From: Candidatus Multiplicimicrobium inquinatum
GTDB taxonomy: Bacteria > Omnitrophota > Omnitrophia > Omnitrophales > Aquincolibacteriaceae
Assembly (NCBI GenBank): GCA_002344825.1
Contig: DDUN01000057.1
Span: 1-8,690 of the forward strand
Length of the DNA: 8,690 nucleotides
Direction: 5' to 3'
Under the pieces are notes generated by a model. The model had not been told where the DNA came from. It ran no database searches and saw only the letters and a list, made by a program, of their open reading frames with translations. The position numbers were made by a program, and so were the translations under genes. This document shows positions 5,996-8,690 of this stretch, in pieces; position 1 is the first letter of the stretch; each line of letters opens with the position of its first letter.

Positions 5996-6071
5996 CCCAG
6001 GAACCAAGAAACAGACACCAAGGTTAAAAACAAACATATTATCTTGGTCCTTGGTTCATGGTTCTGGGTTC
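5996..6071. repeat. Heptamer tandem repeat and imperfect hairpin between the CPBP gene and nifS
   Basis: Four adjacent 7-base units on the plus strand, TTGGTCC, TTGGTTC, ATGGTTC and TGGGTTC, fill 6044-6071. The opposite arm at 5996-6023 carries matching inverted pieces: CCCAG-G-AACC (5996-6005) pairs with GGTT-CTGGG (6060-6068), and ACCAAGG (6017-6023) pairs with CCTTGGT (6049-6055). The structure covers the stop codon of the CPBP gene (6039-6041) in its loop region and ends ten bases before the nifS start. The heptamers encode the last residues EPRTMNQGPR of the CPBP protein. No clear terminator U tract follows. Confidence 0.7.
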
Positions 6072-6917
6072 CTTCAAAATCAATAGGAGTATTAAATACA
6101 GTATTGCAAGCGCGCCCCAGCCGGCAAAACCATCATACATTTTGCCTGAACCCCAAATCATATTCGTGGTACTGAAATCCACCCAAAGACCGTCGGTTTT
6201 AATAAAAAAAACTGCGCCCGCGTGCAATCCAATCGCGGGATAAAGCGACTTGGTTTTGAGTGTCAGACCCGAAAGCATTAATCCAAAAATAAAAAGTCCC
6301 ACAAAACCGGGCCAAAACGAGCCGAAATGCGCGAAAGACGAAAACGGCGCGGCAAGCAAGCGAAAGCCGTCAATAAAATCCGGTGTTTGATCCACAAACG
6401 GCTTCTTGGCATGCACAAAGTGCACGATGGAATAAAAAAGATTGGTGACCAACAAACTCAAGATGAGCTTACCGCGGTTGCGCCAAGCGCAGAGCAAAGA
6501 ATTAAAAAGGGCGCCACGAAAGAAAAACTCTTCAATCACCCCGATTAAAAGCCCCGCCGCAATCGCCAGCAAAATTCTCTGAATCCATTTCCAAGCACTG
6601 ACATCCCGAATGGACAAAACAGCCTCGCCGACGAAAACCTGCAACGCGACATAAAGCGACAAAACAATCACCGGCGCGAAAAAGGCCGTCAGAAGAAAAC
6701 GCAGGGAGTCATTCTGCCAAGTTAAGCCGTACTGAACGAAGGTTTCTTTTTTAATGCGGACAAAAATAACAACGCAAACCAGTGTTCCCACCATGACAAT
6801 GCGGTTAAAAATACGCTCAAACTTGTAAGGCAAAATTTGATAGAGCAGCGGCGAAAGAAAAACGGCCAAGAGCAAAACAGCACCGAAGGAAAGAATAAAT
6901 AAAAAAGTTTTTTTCAT
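6039..6917 (-). CDS. CPBP-family (CAAX/Abi-type) intramembrane metalloprotease
   Basis: Polytopic membrane proteins of this family cleave substrates inside the membrane (Rce1 relatives). Many bacterial ones have unknown substrates, and some give immunity to bacteriocins. The 292-residue protein has an N-terminal membrane segment (about 5-27) and several more hydrophobic stretches (about 38-54, 74-97, 112-130, 151-168, 203-219 and 266-281). The three family motifs are intact: EEFFFR (E129, E130, R134), FYSIVH (F161, H166) and a late histidine in GLHAG (H232), which together should bind the metal. ATG 6917 comes two bases after the RidA stop, so translation is probably coupled; no good Shine-Dalgarno site is seen. 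The last ten residues come from heptamer repeat DNA and are probably not part of the conserved fold. Confidence 0.87.
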   Translation of the reverse strand: MKKTFLFILSFGAVLLLAVFLSPLLYQILPYKFERIFNRIVMVGTLVCVVIFVRIKKETFVQYGLTWQNDSLRFLLTAFFAPVIVLSLYVALQVFVGEAVLSIRDVSAWKWIQRILLAIAAGLLIGVIEEFFFRGALFNSLLCAWRNRGKLILSLLVTNLFYSIVHFVHAKKPFVDQTPDFIDGFRLLAAPFSSFAHFGSFWPGFVGLFIFGLMLSGLTLKTKSLYPAIGLHAGAVFFIKTDGLWVDFSTTNMIWGSGKMYDGFAGWGALAILYLILLLILKEPRTMNQGPR

Positions 6918-6919
6918 GA

Positions 6920-7387
6920 TTACGCTGGATTCACTTCGACAATGACATCTATTTCAATCGCGGAGTTTTGCGGCAAACTGGCCACGCCCACCGAAGTGCG
7001 CGCGTGCGAACCGGCATCACCTAAAACTTGCGCCAAAACTTCAGAAGCTCCGTTAATCACCGCGGAAATGTCTGTGAAAGACGGGTCGACTTGGACAAAC
7101 CCCGAAAGCTTCACAATCCGCTTGAACTTAGCCCATCCGATTTGATGCTGAATCAGGGATAGCACATGCAGTCCAGCCCCTTTGGCTGCCTCCTGCGCGC
7201 GTTGCAGGTCAATGTCTTTGCCGACCTTGCCTGTAATCAAAGTTCCGCTCACACGGCCCAATTGCCCGCTTAAAAAAGCCAGATTGCCGGCAAAAGCAAC
7301 GGGCTGATAAATTCCTGCCGGCTTAGCCGGTTCGGGAAGTGTTAAACCTAACTCACGAATTTTATTCTCAAAAACATGGGAGCTCAT
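6920..7387 (-). CDS. RidA/YjgF-YER057c-UK114 family protein (long form)
   Basis: RidA proteins hydrolyse reactive enamines and imines such as 2-aminoacrylate, released by PLP enzymes, and so protect other PLP enzymes; some subgroups have other or unknown roles. At about 155 residues this one is longer than classic RidA (about 130) and fits the YjgF endoribonuclease-like subgroup. The core fold is clear from FLSGQLG (39-45 of the longer form), VKLSGFVQVDP (93-103) and ARTSVGVASLPQNSAIEID (130-148). The conserved arginine of the active site (R131) and the IEI glutamate are present. Two ATG codons follow each other; I favour 7387 because AAAGG lies six bases before it but only three before the one at 7390. 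The gene sits ten bases after ubiE and two bases before the CPBP gene. Confidence 0.88.
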   Translation of the reverse strand: MSSHVFENKIRELGLTLPEPAKPAGIYQPVAFAGNLAFLSGQLGRVSGTLITGKVGKDIDLQRAQEAAKGAGLHVLSLIQHQIGWAKFKRIVKLSGFVQVDPSFTDISAVINGASEVLAQVLGDAGSHARTSVGVASLPQNSAIEIDVIVEVNPA

Positions 7388-7397
7388 CATCGGCCTT

Positions 7398-8120
7398 TTA
7401 TTTGGGTTTTCGCGCTGAAATTAATGTTGCGGCTCCGAAAGTAAACGCGTGAACTTGAATGTCCGAAAAGCCCGCGGCTCGCATTTCCGCGGCGGTCTGT
7501 TGAGGCTCCTGAAAAGAAGCCACGGATTCGGAAAGAAATTGATAGGCTTTCAGCTTGCCTGAAAAAATCCAGCCTACAACGGGTAAATAAAGTTTGAGAT
7601 AAGGATAAAAAAGGAGTTTTGCCCACCAGGCATCGGGTCGGGTTAAGCAAAGAAAACCAGCGCGGCCGCCGGGCGTTAAAATCTTAAACACTTGGCTCAA
7701 AAAACGGGGCATGTCCTTCACGCTGCGCAAAGTAAAAGCGGAAACAACCAAATCAAACTCATTTGAACCGAACGGCAAGCCGTGAAAATCTCCCTGAATC
7801 AGCATGACTTCCGGCGGCAAGTTTTCCCGCGCTTGCGCGAGCATATTCGCGGAAAAATCGAGCGCGGCAGATTTTTTCCATGTCTTGCGGGCCAGAAAGC
7901 ATTGTAAAAAACGTCCCGAGCCTGTTCCTAAATCTAAAATTGATTCCTGCGACGGCTCCAGAACCAAGTCACGGGCGCGCTTGCGCCAAGCTTCGTCCAA
8001 ATTAAAGCTCAGTATCGTATTCAAAAAATCATACTTGGGTGCAATCGAATCAAAAGCTTCGCGAATAAATTCTTTATCGGGACTCGCCAAATTTGTTTTT
8101 TCTGGTGTTATTAATGTCAT
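7398..8120 (-). CDS. ubiE: UbiE/MenG-type demethylmenaquinone C-methyltransferase
   Basis: This SAM-dependent enzyme makes the last methylation of demethylmenaquinone (and, in ubiquinone makers, an earlier ring methylation). From ATG 8120 it has 240 residues, the usual size. Family signs are FDSIAPKYDFLNTILSFNLDEAWR (23-46, UbiE signature region), the SAM-binding motif ILDLGTGSG (61-69), VVSAFTLRSV (125-134, like the AFGLRNV block) and ILTPGGRAGFL (147-157). The end, YQFLSESVASF then AAGFSDIQ, is also typical. A TTG at 8171 would extend the protein, but that stretch lies in the palindromic element at 8128-8252, so I use ATG 8120. It has no strong Shine-Dalgarno site; the element ends seven bases before the start. 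With mqnC upstream, menaquinone rather than ubiquinone is the likely product. Confidence 0.88.
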   Translation of the reverse strand: MTLITPEKTNLASPDKEFIREAFDSIAPKYDFLNTILSFNLDEAWRKRARDLVLEPSQESILDLGTGSGRFLQCFLARKTWKKSAALDFSANMLAQARENLPPEVMLIQGDFHGLPFGSNEFDLVVSAFTLRSVKDMPRFLSQVFKILTPGGRAGFLCLTRPDAWWAKLLFYPYLKLYLPVVGWIFSGKLKAYQFLSESVASFQEPQQTAAEMRAAGFSDIQVHAFTFGAATLISARKPK

Positions 8121-8127
8121 ATCTTTT

Positions 8128-8252
8128 GTGTTCAATTCAAAAGGCTTCAGATACAAGGCGCTGTTGAGCAATCGAGGAGGTGTATGTGATTAATACGCCG
8201 CACGATGATTGTGAAACCGCAACGCAGTAGATGAACTTTTTCAATTGAACAC
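8128..8252. repeat. 125-base palindromic MITE-like element between mqnC and ubiE
   Basis: The ends are exact inverted copies: GTGTTCAATT (8128-8137) and AATTGAACAC (8243-8252). The palindrome continues imperfectly inward (TTCAGATAC against the complement of GTAGATGAA) and closes in a strong central stem, GGTGTAT (8179-8185) with ATACGCC (8193-8199) around a 7-base loop. The centre of this stem coincides with the centre of the element, so the whole is one long hairpin. From memory, it resembles intergenic palindromic repeats with blocks such as CAGATACAAGGCGC and GCAACGCAGNAGATGAACTT in other bacteria, notably deltaproteobacteria; I could not check this. It has no coding capacity and carries the mqnC stop codon in one end. 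Confidence 0.8.
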
Positions 8253-8690
8253 CTGCACCGTGTCGTAATTCGTGTCGCGTTGGACGGGCGTATACCCGGC
8301 TTCTTTGATCAAGCGGATCAAATCTTCGCGTCCGGTTTGGGTGGCGTCAATCCCCGTCGGCTCTAAAACTTTATCTTCAATCAAAGTGCCGCCCATATCA
8401 TCACAGCCGAATTGAAGCGCAATTTGCCCCAGCTTCAAACCTTCCGTCAGCCAGCCGCTTTGCAAATGATCAATGTTGTCGAGCATCAGCCGTGAAATGG
8501 CAACGGTTTTCAAATAATCTTCTCCGCCCGCTTGTTTCAAATGCTTCATACGAGGTGTATTCTCCGGCGACATCGTCCACGGAATAAAAGCGCGAAAGCC
8601 GTGGGTTTCATCCTGAAGTTTACGAATCACAACCATATGTTCAATCCGCTCGCGAATTGTTTCCACATGTCCGACAACCATCGTCGCGGT
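8241..8690 (-). CDS. mqnC: Cyclic dehypoxanthinyl futalosine synthase, C-terminal part
   Basis: MqnC is a radical-SAM enzyme of the futalosine pathway to menaquinone; it closes the second ring of dehypoxanthine futalosine. Only the last 149 residues are in the window; the gene runs off the right edge, so the CX3CX2C cluster motif is not visible. The family blocks TATMVVGHVET, ELQDET-like LQDETHGF, FIPWTMSPENT, LMLDNIDHLQSGW, FGCDDMGGTLIED and AGYTPVQRDT are all present. The WT after FIP and the GCDDMGGT block favour MqnC over its relative MqnE. The C-terminus has the family length. Its last residues, VFN plus stop, are written by the inverted end of the palindromic element at 8128-8252. ubiE lies 120 bases downstream on the same strand. 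Confidence 0.92.
   Translation of the reverse strand, partial: TATMVVGHVETIRERIEHMVVIRKLQDETHGFRAFIPWTMSPENTPRMKHLKQAGGEDYLKTVAISRLMLDNIDHLQSGWLTEGLKLGQIALQFGCDDMGGTLIEDKVLEPTGIDATQTGREDLIRLIKEAGYTPVQRDTNYDTVQVFN

Noticed and set aside
5986..6033. N-terminal 16-residue extension of the cysteine desulfurase (hydrophobic, signal-like).
   Set aside because: It is translated from repeat DNA, the family start MLYFDYNATTPMD begins at 5985, and this class of enzyme is cytosolic.
7387..7650. An 87-codon minus-strand ORF inside ubiE in another frame.
   Set aside because: It overlaps the clearly conserved UbiE C-terminal region and has low-complexity, arginine- and serine-rich content typical of a wrong frame.
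8121..8171. TTG-started extension of the UbiE/MenG protein.
   Set aside because: Most of it is encoded by the palindromic element, and the family N-terminus is satisfied from ATG 8120.
8186..8230. A 14-residue plus-strand ORF from GTG 8186 behind a strong GAGGAGG site.
   Set aside because: It lies wholly inside the palindromic element at 8128-8252; the Shine-Dalgarno look-alike is part of the hairpin arm, and the peptide has no recognisable feature.

Overview
The window looks like chromosomal DNA from a diderm (LPS-bearing) bacterium with roughly balanced base composition. lpxD places it among bacteria that make lipid A. The end of mqnC together with a ubiE/menG-type methyltransferase points to menaquinone made by the futalosine route. 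An actinobacterial-type inositol-3-phosphate synthase is less usual in such a background. These traits fit several lineages (for example Omnitrophota-, Elusimicrobiota- or Desulfobacterota-like bacteria), and I cannot choose between them from the sequence. No phage, plasmid, transposase, CRISPR, tRNA or rRNA gene was seen.

Layout. Positions 1-153 hold a cluster of stem-loops behind ino1, including a 42-base tandem duplication. ino1 (154-1266) is on the minus strand, with a good promoter at about 1297-1326. A divergent control region of 256 bases follows. A plus-strand pair comes next: a membrane-anchored SurA-like chaperone without a PPIase domain (1523-2176), overlapping lpxD (2173-3204). 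Both act in outer-membrane building. lpxD collides stop to stop with a minus-strand pair: an Mrp/ApbC-type ATPase without any cysteine (3201-4217), behind a two-CBS-domain protein (4233-4664). Upstream on the same strand lies a tight run, read from right to left: mqnC (partial, 8241 to the edge), ubiE/menG (7398-8120), a RidA-family protein (6920-7387), a CPBP membrane protease (6039-6917) and a NifS-type cysteine desulfurase (4849-5985).

Function. mqnC and menG belong to menaquinone synthesis. NifS and Mrp suggest sulfur and Fe-S work, although this Mrp lacks the cysteines that would normally hold the cluster. RidA removes reactive enamines that PLP enzymes such as NifS relatives can produce; whether it does so here is inference.

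The most unusual content is non-coding. Three palindromic elements (4740-4850, 5996-6071 and 8128-8252) each cover the stop codon of a minus-strand gene (nifS, the CPBP gene and mqnC). The 42-base duplicated hairpin unit also contains the ino1 stop codon, and its two stems differ by compensating base changes. These look like small mobile or RNA-structured repeats settled at 3' ends of genes. The coding genes themselves are mostly well-known families.
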